In this document: positions 11,388 through 23,133 of the stretch, piece after piece
Numbering within the stretch: position 1 is the stretch's first letter
Layout: each line of letters opens with the position of its first letter
NCBI RefSeq assembly: GCF_949628265.1
Contig: NC_088788.1
Location: 15,004,001-15,068,000 of the forward strand
From: Cloeon dipterum
Lineage: Eukaryota; Arthropoda; Insecta; Ephemeroptera; Baetidae
Direction of reading: 5' to 3'
DNA: 64,000 nucleotides
Made by a program: the position numbers and the translations under genes
The notes under the pieces: generated by a model
Databases searched by the model: none
Told to the model about the DNA's origin: nothing
Seen by the model: the letters and a program-made list of their open reading frames with translations, nothing else

Positions 11388-14300
11388 CTAGCTGGTGCCC
11401 GCTTTGCCCGATTCAAAAACACCTTTCCTGAAGAAAGACGAGAACTCCAAAAGAGCCAGTCGGGATGGAGTTTCTCTGCAAGGGTATAAGGGGCACGACG
11501 GAATTTGTGAACAGACAGCCAGCAGTTTTTGCAGGTACACCTAAAAGCAGTGCAAACTCATCACCATGATGAGAGGACAAATCTAACGGGATTACCTCAA
11601 GTTGCCTTCTTCTTTGCTTGGCTATAGCTTCAGAATTTTTGGCAAAAAATTTTCTCGGCGGGAAGGGTAGTGTTTCTACCTGGACGCCGTAGCGCGCTTT
11701 CATGTCAATGTGCAGTTCTCTGAATCTCTTGTAGCGTCGCAGCAGGGTCCACCGGGCGCCAGCGACGCTCACTCGCACCTCGTACTCGTAGTGAGTGCCG
11801 CTGCCCGCGCCCCGCAACAGGTAGGACGGCACGCTGACTCGCAGTTCAGTCTCGTCAAGTTCGTCAGCAAAAGCCAAATCTTAGAAAGGCAAAATTCAGT
11901 ACAATTCTGATAAAATCATTCATGAGGAAAACTCACTGCAGGAAGCTGGAGACAAAAGTGGTGAGCAATACACCAAAGACCTCCCTAAGGGAGTCACTCT
12001 GTCCAAGCTCTGGAATGGTTAAAATTTCATTGTTAGTGTTGATCAGCAGAGTGCGAAGTTGCAATCAACTTACTGTGACTGAAGAAAACATTACAGGTGT
12101 GAGAGGCATTCGATTCCTAAAAATGCAAACAGTGTTATCACTAAAGTACAACACGTGCGAGAAGGGGAACAAAATTTAATGGCTACACTACTTAGGAGTC
12201 GCAAATGACTTAATTCAGAAGCTAATGATGAAGCATGACATTTTTAGTGGTAAAAAGGGAAACGCCTGAACGCAAATCTTTAATCCAGAAATTCTACGCA
12301 ATGACTTATATGTTGCAATTTCATTGTATTTGACTGGCATAGCATAGCATGTTGTGATGTGAACCAAATTCAGTGATTTTATAACTAGTACTAACGGTAC
12401 TAACTAAGATGTAGCGCCTAAACATGTCCCTTTTATTTAAATTCATGAGATGTCAGAAGGAGTGTGCTTCCCTAATTGATCCTCTTTGAAAATTTCAATA
12501 ATCTAGATTTACACCTGATATTATGTACATTGTATGTTATGAGAAATTTTAGTCAAGTATTCGTACTAAACTGAATAACTGATTGATAAAAATTGCCCAT
12601 AACAAACATGAAGATTGATGGAATAATTGATATATTTACACCATGTATTGCTTCAAATGTCCAAAACTTAATGAAAAGAAAGCATGCACAGTCAAATCAG
12701 CAAATTAATTACAATATCAATTAAAAATAGAAAATAATGGAAGTGGTTTACTTACGGGGAAGATAATTCAAATGCGGAGTGCCGTCTAAACGCATTGGCT
12801 CGCACCGTTATTGGGGGTTCATCGACCTCAGCCTCTAAAGGTCGTCTGGCAGGGCCTCCTTTGAGGTTACCGTTCATTTTGGTCTCGAGGCGGATCTGCT
12901 CCCTCTGTAGCTCCTGAAGATGAGCAATGTGGTCATTCAAAGCCTCTTTGTCGCAGTTCTCATCCTCAAGAGCGGTCAATATCTTCTCCTTCTGCTGAGC
13001 TACCTTCCGCGCCAGGGCCTCTCCAGGCGAGGCCAGTCCAAGGCCGGAGTCGCTCAGGGCTGAGTCGGGCGGCCAAAGAGTCTGCGGTTGGTCTGTGGCT
13101 GTGTGGAACGAGTCGTCCGAGGAAGGCGGCCCAAGCCGGCCGCGGCCGTTCAGCGCCAGCGAAAGGGAGGCGCGTCGTTTGTGCATGGCCTGCAACTCGG
13201 CCTCGGTGCGTTCCTTCAGGGCTAGCCTCGCTGTCTCCACCTCCTCCCTGGCCGCCTCCAGCTGCGCGTCCAGTTCGGCGACTCTTTTTTGTCGCTCCTG
13301 CAACGTTGCTAGTCGCTCTACCACTCGCTTTTCAAGCTCTTGCAGCTCCTCCCGCTAGAAAATTCAGAGATTTGACTAATGAAATAAAAATATACAAGAT
13401 AGTTTCAAATGACATTCATGAAAATATTGATAGGAATTGTGGCACCTCTCTTATAGAAAATAAGTCAATAAGCAATTTTACTTTTCATATTTATGTTTTC
13501 AATGCTTGCATTTACCAAAAAATTAGAAACCTTATTTTTTCCAAATATATTGTTTATTTTTTTAAGTAATTCTGAAAGGCTAAAAGATAGTTAATGCCCT
13601 CAGCAGTTTTAGTTGAAAAAAAATTTTGTAGCAATAAAATTTAAATACAGTCAGAGGTAGGCACAGCATTTATTCACTTAATTAACGTAAAAAATCCTTG
13701 ACTCAAAATGCAAACTGTAGGTGGGAAACATCAATGGGATGAAAATGCAAAAACACAAGCTTTCTACTTGGACTTAGTTTTCAAGTCTAGCAAGTAGTAA
13801 CACTAACCTGCAGTATAATAACCTGCTGGATGGCCTCTAGGGTTTCAGCGGACTGCTCCTAAATAAGCAAAAACTCTAACATCGACACACAGACAACAAC
13901 AACAGCAACTCAATGACAAACCTCATCCATCTGGTCCATGAGATCTTTCAGCAGCGCCCGTCTTCGCACCATCTCATCTTGGAGAATTCTGAGCTGTGAC
14001 TGCTCCTCTACCACCTTTGGAGAAAGAAAAACAATTCGTGCCAACAGTCATGCCAACAGTAGCTTAATTGTAAGTAGCTCTGCTGGCGCATGTTGAAAAG
14101 AAGCACCACTAGCTCAAGGAAAGGGGACGTTCAACACGAGAAAAAGTATTAATGTGCAAAAAATGTCTAGGTTTGTAAGTGTGTTTCAAGTTTCAAATTG
14201 TGGTAAAAAAAGGGTGAACTATCAAAATGAGATCAAGTCAAGGTTTCAGTATTTGACGCAAAACTAGGTACATACCTTTTCCAGCTCTTCCTCTTTCTTA

Positions 14301-17300
14301 TTTTCTATTCGCTTCCGCTGCTCCTCCAATTTCTCTTCCCTTAGTCTGAGCTGCTCCTCTGCCTCCTTCTGCCTCTCTTCCAGCCGCCTTCGCTCTTCGT
14401 CCAACTGTCTCTTGCGCTCCTCATACTCTCTGGCTAGCCGCCTTCGTTCTGTTTCAAGTTCTCGTTCCTCCACATTCAGGTTCAGATCACTAGTCGATCC
14501 GCCAAACAAACTGCTTCTGCTCATCACCCGGCCTTCTTTTCTCAGCTGAGCCGCCTCAGCAGGGTCGTTGTACCGTAAAACATGCGCTCTACCCAGACCT
14601 ATCAAGCTTCCTTGACTTATTCTGGAGGACGTTTCAGTTGCCAATCCATCCACGCTGCAGTAGCCATTTTTGGGGGTGAGAACAGCAATGCCGTCTTTCA
14701 GAGTGACAATGCAGTGGTGAGGTTCAAGTCCAGGCAGGACTATGTCCGAACCCTCCGCAGCGCCTATCACCGTGTCACCATTCTGTGGATATTTTTAAAA
14801 TCAATTTAAATGAGATTTCAAATACTTAGGATGGCAAAGGCTAGCGTTGGGATTAAAAATGCGAAATTTCACTCACTAATTTTAAGTATCGCAAACTAAT
14901 CTTTTTCGGCGTGAAATGTGGACAGCGACTTTCCCCTTGCATAAAAATGCCAAAATCTGAGTGTCACAGATGGGCGTAAACTACTTTGTACTAGTCCAGA
15001 CGCATAACATTTTATATAATAACTGTCCTGAACATTTGCGTGGCTATGCTACAACAATGCATGGTGTCGATTTGTTGGGCAGGTCATCGAATATCAAATG
15101 TGACTTCTGCCCCCCTTTGTAAGCGTACAAGTGCCTGAAAAGCGCCTCCAAGTCATGTACTATTGTCAATGGAACAACTTGTCACCGAATTTGCGCATGA
15201 ATGAGAACTCAAGTGAATTCAAACAAAAAGTTAGGCAGATACATATATTGACAGAATACAAGAATACTGAACTAATTGACTGATTATTTTCCCCTTGTCA
15301 CCAAAACAAAACAATATTTTGATATTTTTGGAGTTGTTTTGAATGAGGGGATGTATGGGTCTGACCCGAAATTAAATTACATTGAATATAATCTCAAGCT
15401 TTAACTTATTGTTGTGCAATACACTGTGTTAGAATCAAATCATTCAAATATTCTAATAAAATCGTCCAACGATATGTCTTCTCTTTTTCTAGAGTATTTT
15501 ATCACCAACAAAAACGGTTTAAGAGCAAACAGGGATATTTAATTATATACTTTTCATATTAAAGTTTTAAAAAAATCGGTTTAATGAGCCGTGAAAATGG
15601 TTTGTTTCTGTTTTATCGAGCGTGATTAATTTTTTAAGATTACTAGTAATCTTTACTTACTCTGTTTAAATGATAAAGCGTGACTCCAGTGCTGAGTCGG
15701 TCATCCTGGTCTATTGCTACCAAGTGCGGCCGGTCACTGTCCAGGACAACACCCCTGCCTGCCTTCCTCAACCCCAGCGCCTGCTGCTCTCGGAGAATAG
15801 CCTGGGTTTCCCGCCACTTCTCGGCCCACTCAGCAGTCAGACTCTTCTCTTTCGCCTCCTTTTGCTGAAGCTCGGCCAGCACCTTTGGTTGAGTCTCTTC
15901 ACCCAACAACCCCCGCAGTTTGTAAATCTCCTCACGCAGTTCGCGGATGAGACGAACGTTGGGATCCTCGTTCACTGTGGGCTGGTTGACGATGTTCTTG
16001 GCTCGGTTTGCGTAGCGCAGTGTGCTAAGTGTTTCGCTGTAGTTGCAGTCGGCAGGCGATATCGCTAAGGACAACGGCAAGCTTAGCATACATCAGCAAA
16101 CCAGACTAAAAACTTACCTGCCACCATGATGGTTTTTGAGTTTCCACCGAGGCTATCTTTGAGGAGCCACGTGAGGACGGCATCCCTGTATGGAACAAAG
16201 GAACCGACCCTCTTCTCAGCAAGAGCCGAAATGACAGAACCAAGTGTGACCAAAGATTTGTTGATGTGGGCTCCTTCCTTCAGACGTTGGCCCGTGGCAC
16301 CTGTCGCGTCCGCTCTTTCACTTCCAGCCAGGTCCACTAAATGGACTTTGGAGGTGGTCTCGCACGGAAGCCCTTCCGCTCCCAGGCCAGCCTGAAATGC
16401 AAAATAAATTTAATACCGCATTCCATGGCTATTGTTTCAATTTGAACAATACCTGTCTGAAGGTAAGAGTGAAAATGGCGTGACTCCTAGAGCTGGTGTC
16501 GTTCATGTTTGTGGCAGCTGTGCACCTGGCGCGGTTGCCTCGTTCCATCAGCTGGGCGACATGGTCGTAGCATGTCACCAAGTGATGCGACAGATCCGAT
16601 ACATACGGACCTTGACGAGGGTGCTCTCTCACTCTGAGACCACCTGATGGATTGCTGGAGGCCAAAAGGTCGCGTACCTTCTCGTTGTAGATCTCCAAAT
16701 AACTGACATCTACTCTATAATTTTTATCCTCTTGCTGAAAAATACCATGCACTAGGGAACCGGTCCTCAAAAATATAAAAACATTTCAAACCTCCTCCTG
16801 CATTTTTCCAAACATTGCTTCACAAATCCTTGGTATAAGCCCAGGGTCATCAGGTGGGCCAGTCATCGTAAAAGTTTTTCCACTTCCAGTCTGGCCGTAC
16901 GCAAACAAGCAGGCATTGTAGCCTTCGAAGGCACTGGCAACAACCTCAGTTCCCAATTCCTCAAAGACCTGAATCATCAAAATAAAATGATTTCTTCTTG
17001 TCGAGTAAATTTTGGAATAAAATATGCCATTGAAATCTGTCAAATTTATTTGGCAAAATAAAAATCTTTTACAAAAATAGTTCATGATTTATATTTCTTA
17101 TTAAATTTTGGTAAAAATTGCGCAGATAACTTAAAGAAAATAAGGGTCATTTTAAATCACAATAAAAATAATTACATGAGCGGTACACGTTTTCTACAAA
17201 AATATATAAATTTCACGCGAAGCAGATTATTGGTGCCAAAAGTCTTTTGACGAGGATAAACAAAAAAGTGTATACCTGCTCCTGAGTGGCAAAATCTGGA

Positions 17301-19520
17301 TCTGATGGTTCAAACGACCAGTAGGAATGATCAAAAGTGAAGTCTTTGAAGCCAACATCTCCAGCAGTCTGGAAGGGGAGACGGAAACAAAAAAGCTCTA
17401 GTTAGTTTAAGTCAAAAGGATCAAAGCAAATTGCATTGTGCGGTTCTAAACAACAAAGCCTGTCTGCGGTTGCAGTGCTAAGACGTAACGAAAGCGTGAT
17501 ATCTCGAAAGCATCACTTTACCCACAGCCGAGCGCATCACCTACTGTGGCATCACTATTTATATATAAAGCAAAGCTAATTTACAAGAATTGTTCAACAA
17601 AAAAGGGACGTCTTTACAAGTTTGTTCAATTCGGAAGAACTTACTGATTCCGAAGTTGCTAAGGGATTTGCTGTTAAGGACGGACGCTGGAAAAAAAACG
17701 GGGCGTCAGTGACAGTAATGATTATTTTTTTGCCGTTTGTTCACACAGGGGAATGTGAGCTATCGCCCTTGACGGGTTTTTTCTGCATACTTTTTCTGCA
17801 GTGCATAAAAAATGGATGTGAACAAATGTATATACAAAAAGTGTCAGGTACTGATATTCAATGCCTCTGATGTGAGTTGCGTTACGCTTCACAAATTGGC
17901 AGAGCAAATCTCCTTCAATCAGCCTCCTTCTATCTCTTTTAACATGCTCGATTTCATGCTGGAAATAAATCATTGAAACACTTTCAAAAGCACGTACTGC
18001 AAGTATAAAGTTTTAGCACCTTGGCGCACAAGTGGCAAATTAATGTGCATTTTATCCAAATTAAAGTCATTGGTAGCCAAACACTTTCTTGTTGTTATAA
18101 GTTGTTCACGTTGTTATTCTTCAACATTTAGTATTCTTTTATAATCTTACGTCGATATTTTAAATAAAACGATAGATTGAAGATTTAGGCTGTCGCGTAT
18201 AAAACAAGCACAGGCGTTTACTATATTGCTGAACAACCCTACTGGCTGTATTAGAGCCTCGTCAGCAGCACTTGAACAGCAAAATATATCACGTGGTGAA
18301 ATCTATCCGTTTGAGCAGAAATATGGGTTCAAGTACTTTTGTATTTATCCCGCAGCTAACCAATGTTGTCATATTTCTGATGTTTTGTGTTAATTTGTAA
18401 AAATAGTGGGTCAAAAATAAACTTTTGCGTAACATAATTATACGGAAAAATGTGTTTATGGCAAAATTTCAAGGCATGAAAGTTGGTGGAGGTTAACTAC
18501 TCTTTTGGTCTCAATTTGTTCACGATTCGGCCTGCCGCGCATTTTACCTAAAAACACGCTCTCTACCGCAAGAGAGTGTTCTGTTTGGCTTTCTCGCTCA
18601 TCCTTTAAGCTCCAGAAAAAATACAACTGCCCAGCGATGCATGAGGCCAAATTTGGCAATAAGTTGTCGGAGGCAAGCCGTAGAAAAGTCGAAGTGTTAT
18701 TGCGCTTGTTTATTAAGAAAGAGAAAAGGCGGCGAGGGAACGCGTGCCAAAGAGTAAGTCGCAAATAAACGCACGAAAGCTGATCGAATTTGAAGTATCG
18801 CTATATAACTCAATCCAGTAGAGTTGGTGACCAACCGCAAAAGGAGAAATCCGATCAGCAAGTCACTATAAATCTCTGAAAAACGAACAATATATCACCT
18901 TTGACAGATTGACAATCCTGGTCTTTTTGCCGTCCATCCTGATGACCGCCTTAGCCCCCATGTCCAACTCCCTGCAATACGTCAAATGTGTCAGGTTTCA
19001 CTGTGAGATCAAGTTTCACAACTGAAATTGGCAAATCCAGTCAAGCGAGCTCGGGACTCTCGCTGTCTGTCTTGCGAAGGTACGGGTATGATAGGATTGA
19101 AAAATAATTGTATTTCTAATACATTCAACCGCGACTTATAAAAAATCACTGACTATGTACACTCCACATTTTAATCCCTTGGCAAGAACAGATTAATAGA
19201 ATTAGAAGAAAAATAATCCCTCGATCGCGAAGGTTTAAAAAAACAAGTCAATGTTGATCAGATATCAGATCAGTTTACTATCAAGAAAACCTCATTTATT
19301 CAATGGATTTCTTTGGCGCCACGAGCACTTTATTTTTGTTTTGAAAAGGTGGATAGTATGTGAACGGTCTTTAAATTTAAAATGAAAAAGCGACGTTTAA
19401 AGTTTAGTGCACCTTAGTCACGAGCACACTGTTTTGGCCCATAGTCGCCCAGGAATGTCATTTAAACACTCACCTTTGGTTGAAGGGACGCACCCGAACT
19501 GCCACTTTCACGGACGCCAT
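11388..19520 (-). CDS. Klp98A: Klp98A/KIF16B kinesin-3 with FHA and PX domains
   Basis: Fourteen exons on the minus strand: 19520-19474, 18971-18899, 17368-17276, 16968-16792, 16734-16453, 16391-16118, 16064-15661, 14782-14276, 14014-13922, 13858-13808, 13354-12756, 12007-11937, 11879-11596, 11540-11388. The total of 3108 nt gives 1035 residues. The N-terminus [14 protein letters not shown] starts the motor (about 1-370) with P-loop GQTGSGKT (about 96-103), switch I NDTSSRSH and switch II DLAGSE. An FHA domain (about 451-545) follows, then Glu/Arg coiled coils, then a C-terminal PX domain (about 890-1020) with the RRYKRFREL phosphoinositide-binding motif. The family moves early endosomes toward microtubule plus ends by binding PI3P. 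Exon 12 (71 nt) is the least certain; I placed it because both its phases fit. The start is chosen by family match and lies 376 bp from divergent DPH5. Confidence 0.94.
15115..15296 (+). repeat. Dispersed repeat copy A, in Klp98A intron 7
   Basis: Shares a diverged but clear collinear match with 43808-43965, for example around TGTACTATTGTC, GAACAACTTGTCACC, ATGAATGAGAACTC and AATACTGAACT. Its continuation past GACT matches the sequence after the first retrotransposon (49033 on). It is an interspersed repeat of unknown type. Confidence 0.75.
17893..17958 (-). CDS. Possible 66-nt cassette exon of Klp98A
   Basis: Within intron 2, an acceptor (TTTCCAG) precedes an open segment of 22 highly charged residues starting [17 protein letters not shown], and a GTGAAG donor follows. 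Both flanking junctions are phase 0 and the length is a multiple of three, so including it would insert 22 residues into the motor just after the NLSK stretch. Fly and vertebrate relatives have no counterpart that I recognise. It could equally be a chance open frame. Confidence 0.3.
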
Positions 19521-19896
19521 GGTCCCGTTTCAAGTATGCATCCTAAATTCGAAAAATCAGCCCGAAATTAAGATCGAACATCGTACGTCCACTTCTCAAA
19601 CCTAAATAAAAAAATAGACAGCGCTCAGGTGACTGCAGCACATGCGCATGCCACTCTTGCTTCCTCCCACTCACACTCACTGCGCCTTTTACTTTAGATA
19701 AGTGTAGCCAACTGCAAAAAATTAATCAATATTATAGTTTAAACAAATAATGGAAATAACTAGATACTAACAATTTTATGTTCCCTCTGCTACTTTTTCA
19801 TTGAAAGTTTCCAATTAATCAGTCAAATTTGGCTTGAATTGATGCACAATTGAGAATTATTTTGTCATAAGTTGGCAGCACTTTGTAAACAAGACC
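19521..19896. other. Divergent promoter region, Klp98A/DPH5
   Basis: A 376-bp spacer between two opposing start codons. It must hold the 5' UTRs and promoters of both genes. No TATA box or known operator is evident. Confidence 0.5.
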
Positions 19897-20930
19897 ATGC
19901 TGTACGTCGTGGGACTGGGACTTGGGGACGCAAAGGACATCACTGTCAAGGGCCTAGAGGCCGTAAGACAAGCTGACCGAGTTATTCTTGAAGCTTATAC
20001 TTCTATCCTCACTATCGGCAGAGAAGCTTTGGTAATTTTTGTCTAAACTAGCCCTCATTTTTACTTTAAAATAGGAATTTTGACATTTCATTAAAAATAA
20101 ATTAAATTTTAATCATTTTATAATATTTTTAAAATTTCTTCTTATTCAATTTTGCAGGAGGAATATTATGGAAAGCCTGTGGAGGTAGCAGATAGAGATG
20201 CTGTGGAGCAAGGTGCGGCTGAAATGCTGGAGGCAGCAAAGTCTTCAAACGTTGCGTTCCTGGTAGTCGGCGACCCCTTCGGAGCCACAACTCATGCTGA
20301 CCTGGTGCTGAGGGCTCGCAACGAAGGGGTGCCTGTCCAGGTCATTCATAACGCCAGCATCATGAACGCAGTGGCCTGTTGTGGTCTGCAGCTCTACCAC
20401 TTTGGAGAAACTGTTTCTATTCCATTCTGGACGGAAACTTGGAAACCAGACAGTTTCTATGAGAAAATCATAAAAAATAAGTCAAGAGGACTGCACACAC
20501 TTTGTTTGCTTGGTAATTTGTTTTTGGCGTCTTAATGCGGCGTTATGATAGAGATATCTTTCAGACATCCAGGTTAAAGAGCCCACTCCGGAGAGCATTA
20601 CTAAGAAAGTAAAGCAATACCTTCCTCCTCGGTTTATGTCTGTGGCTCAAGCAAGTGTACAGCTACTGAAAATTGTTGAAGATGACTGTGAGAAAGGTAT
20701 TTTGATTAAAATATAGCGAACTTTTATTAAAAGTTTTCGTTTTAGTGATAACTGAAGACAATTTGATCGTTGGACTCGCAAGGGTTGGATCAGACTCCCA
20801 GAAGATCATGGCTGGTTCCTTGAAGATGATGTCTGCGAGTGATTTGGGGCCACCTTTACATTGTTTAATAGTGCCTGGGGAACTGCATCCACTGGAAACT
20901 GAATACTTGGAACAGTATCTTGTCAAATAA
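19897..20930 (+). CDS. Dph5: Diphthine methyl ester synthase
   Basis: Four exons: 19897-20031, 20158-20512, 20565-20696, 20746-20930; 807 nt, 268 residues, normal for the family. The N-terminus [20 protein letters not shown] and the internal [25 protein letters not shown] and [10 protein letters not shown] are signature DPH5 motifs of the tetrapyrrole-methylase (SAM-dependent) fold. The enzyme methylates the diphthamide precursor on the conserved histidine of translation factor EF2 in the cytosol. All splice phases agree (0, 1, 1). The C-terminus ends at LEQYLVK with the TAA at 20928. It converges on STK16, with 222 bp between the stop codons. Confidence 0.97.
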
Positions 20931-21152
20931 ACCACCCTCCAATTAATTATTTTAACCGTGTTTGTCCAAATCATACTCGTGCTGTTTTAAAATATGTTTA
21001 TGTGTCAACATGTTTCAATATAAACATTTCATTTTATGAAATAATCATTTAACTAATCCAAATTAGATTAGCACAATACAATTTAATTTGGACGTAACTT
21101 CATCTGAAATATGTATATTAGAAATATATTTGAAATCACTGAGGAAGGACAG

Positions 21153-23027
21153 TCACACTTTGTTTTGGGCTGCAGTTTGGAGCTGCGCCACGGTCTTTAA
21201 AATATCGTCAATGAATGGTCTCTCTGAAGCGTTAACCCTCAGCATCGACAGCATAAGGTCATGTAGGCCTTGCGAGTAGTTCGATCCTTCAGGAATTTCA
21301 ATGTTGCCGCTCAAAACAGCAAGAGCCACGGAATCCCCTCTTTCATACACCACGTCAAACGGCGACTTGTAGAACGCCATTGCGTACATCAGGCAACCAA
21401 GAGACTGAAAATTTAGCACACGTGTCATGTTTAGAGCGCAATTGCAATTATTGGAGCTTACCCAAACATCAGTCCTTTGGTCAATAGTACAATACGAATC
21501 AACATTGAACAGTTCAGGGGCTCTATATGGCATGGAACTTTTTTCCGCTGCTTCGTCTTGGAGTCTGCACGCGTCGTTTGTTCCACACACCTGCAACCAC
21601 ACCAAAAACAGAATTAATATTTGAGCAAAATTAGATGCCAAAATCTTTTGGACAAATCCTTGTAGACTTCTTGGTGGAAGGTGGAAACGTTTTAAATTTA
21701 TAGATATTAATTAAAGAACAAATTACAATTTAGCACAGGGAAAATGGATATCAATATACAAATTTAAAATCAGAGAAGATAAAGCATGACAGTATCATAC
21801 TTCAGAAATCGTTATTAATTAAACTTTTAATGACATATTGATTTGCTTCCACAATATCAACATTTTCTTTGTACTTGAATAAGGTTTGCTGTGTTGCAAA
21901 TTCTAAAATTGAAATTTACAATTAACTCATCCTAAAAATGAGACAAATTTAATGTCACTTCACTTAAAACTGTTTCACAGCCTAATGAAGCAAAAGAGTC
22001 AGTTAACCTGAACTTTAGCCGTTGTGGCCGAACCAAGGTCCATGAGAATGGCACTGAAGTCGTCAGACAGCAGCACATTGTGAGGTTTCACGTCTCTGTG
22101 GGAAATTCCAGCCTGGTGCATTGCCTTCAGCGCCTCGGCCACTTGTCTGAAGAGGGCCAGCAGGAGGTTCTCGCTCAGGTGGTTGCCACCTTGCTGTCGC
22201 CTCTCCAGTTCATAGGCCAAGGATCCTCTTTCGTAATAGGGCAGCAGGAGTTGCAGCTCGCTTGTGGGCCCCAATTGTGCCCCTCGGAGGGTCAACAACC
22301 GGTGGCCCACCAACTCGATCAGGTTTGGATGACGGACCTGCTTGTGCACGTCCACCTCTCGCAAAGCTGCTGCCTCGTCCTGAGAGCCATGGCAGGCAAT
22401 TCTTTTAAGGGCTAGCAGTCGCCCTGTCGACTCCTCCTCCACTAGGTCAATGACACTAAAGCCTCTGAAATCAAATATTTTTAAAAATTGAATCTTCCTG
22501 AGATATATATCATAAAATGTTTGCTGGTACAGACAAATAAAAAATTATACGGTAAATAAAATCAAAGCTAAACAAAATATCATTATTTAAAAAATATATT
22601 GTATTATATTATTATAACATATCCTGAAAATTCAATGAAAAATAAAAATTTAGCAATATCATACATATAGAGATTTTCTTTAGTTTATTCAAATAGTGTT
22701 CATTATTATGGTTCTGCAGGGCTATTTTACTAAGCTCTAGGTGTATGTATATATTAAATTTATAATTTATTCAAAAACGAAAAATAAGCATAATATATAA
22801 CATATCTTGGCAGCAGCTAGGTTAATTTCCAAGCTAAAAAAGTTTATAATAACGATTATACTTATCTATTTAAATATAATATTTTCTGAGCCTTTAATAT
22901 GAATTTCTTACCCAGTTGCCAGTCTTTTACGAACTACCACTGTGTGGCCATCGATTGTCAAACTCTGTCGGCGGCCACACGAAAAACAGGAGGCCACAAC
23001 GGCCAACGCGTCCGAAATCGCATCCAT
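21153..23027 (-). CDS. Stk16: STK16-like Ser/Thr kinase
   Basis: Four exons on the minus strand: 23027-22912, 22464-22008, 21590-21462, 21404-21153; 954 nt, 317 residues. It is a single kinase domain of the NAK/MPSK1 family: ATP-binding lysine in LLALKRI (about 58), catalytic loop HRDVKPHNVLL (about 161), DLG in place of DFG (about 181, a family trait), then PYRAPELF and RTDVWSLGC. Vertebrate STK16 is a Golgi- and membrane-associated kinase anchored by N-terminal lipidation. Here the in-frame start gives MDAISDALAVVASCFSCGRR, with no Gly at position 2 but a CxxC pair. The upstream flank contains three evenly spaced ACCGG motifs. Confidence 0.93.
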
Positions 23028-23092
23028 TACCAAAACAAGATATTTTACAGCTACAGCTGTCGGTTATATTCTTCAGTGATTTAGCAAAATTT

Positions 23093-23133
23093 ACCGGTGC
23101 ATATAGCTTAACCGGTAAAAATCAATTAACCGG
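23093..23133 (+). promoter_or_regulatory. Three ACCGG motifs 18 bp apart upstream of STK16
   Basis: ACCGG begins at 23093, 23111 and 23129, exactly 18 bp apart; the first two read ACCGGT. They lie 66-106 bp upstream of the STK16 start. AACCGGTT is the known Grainyhead site, so this could be a binding cluster. Binding is inferred, not shown. Confidence 0.4.

Noticed and set aside
18505..18768. 87-residue open frame in Klp98A intron 2
   Set aside because: No family match and an opposing frame of similar length; no splice-site support.
10690..22735. Similar 25-mers around TTCTGCAGGGC at about 10715 and 22715
   Set aside because: Match is too short and imperfect to call a repeat family.
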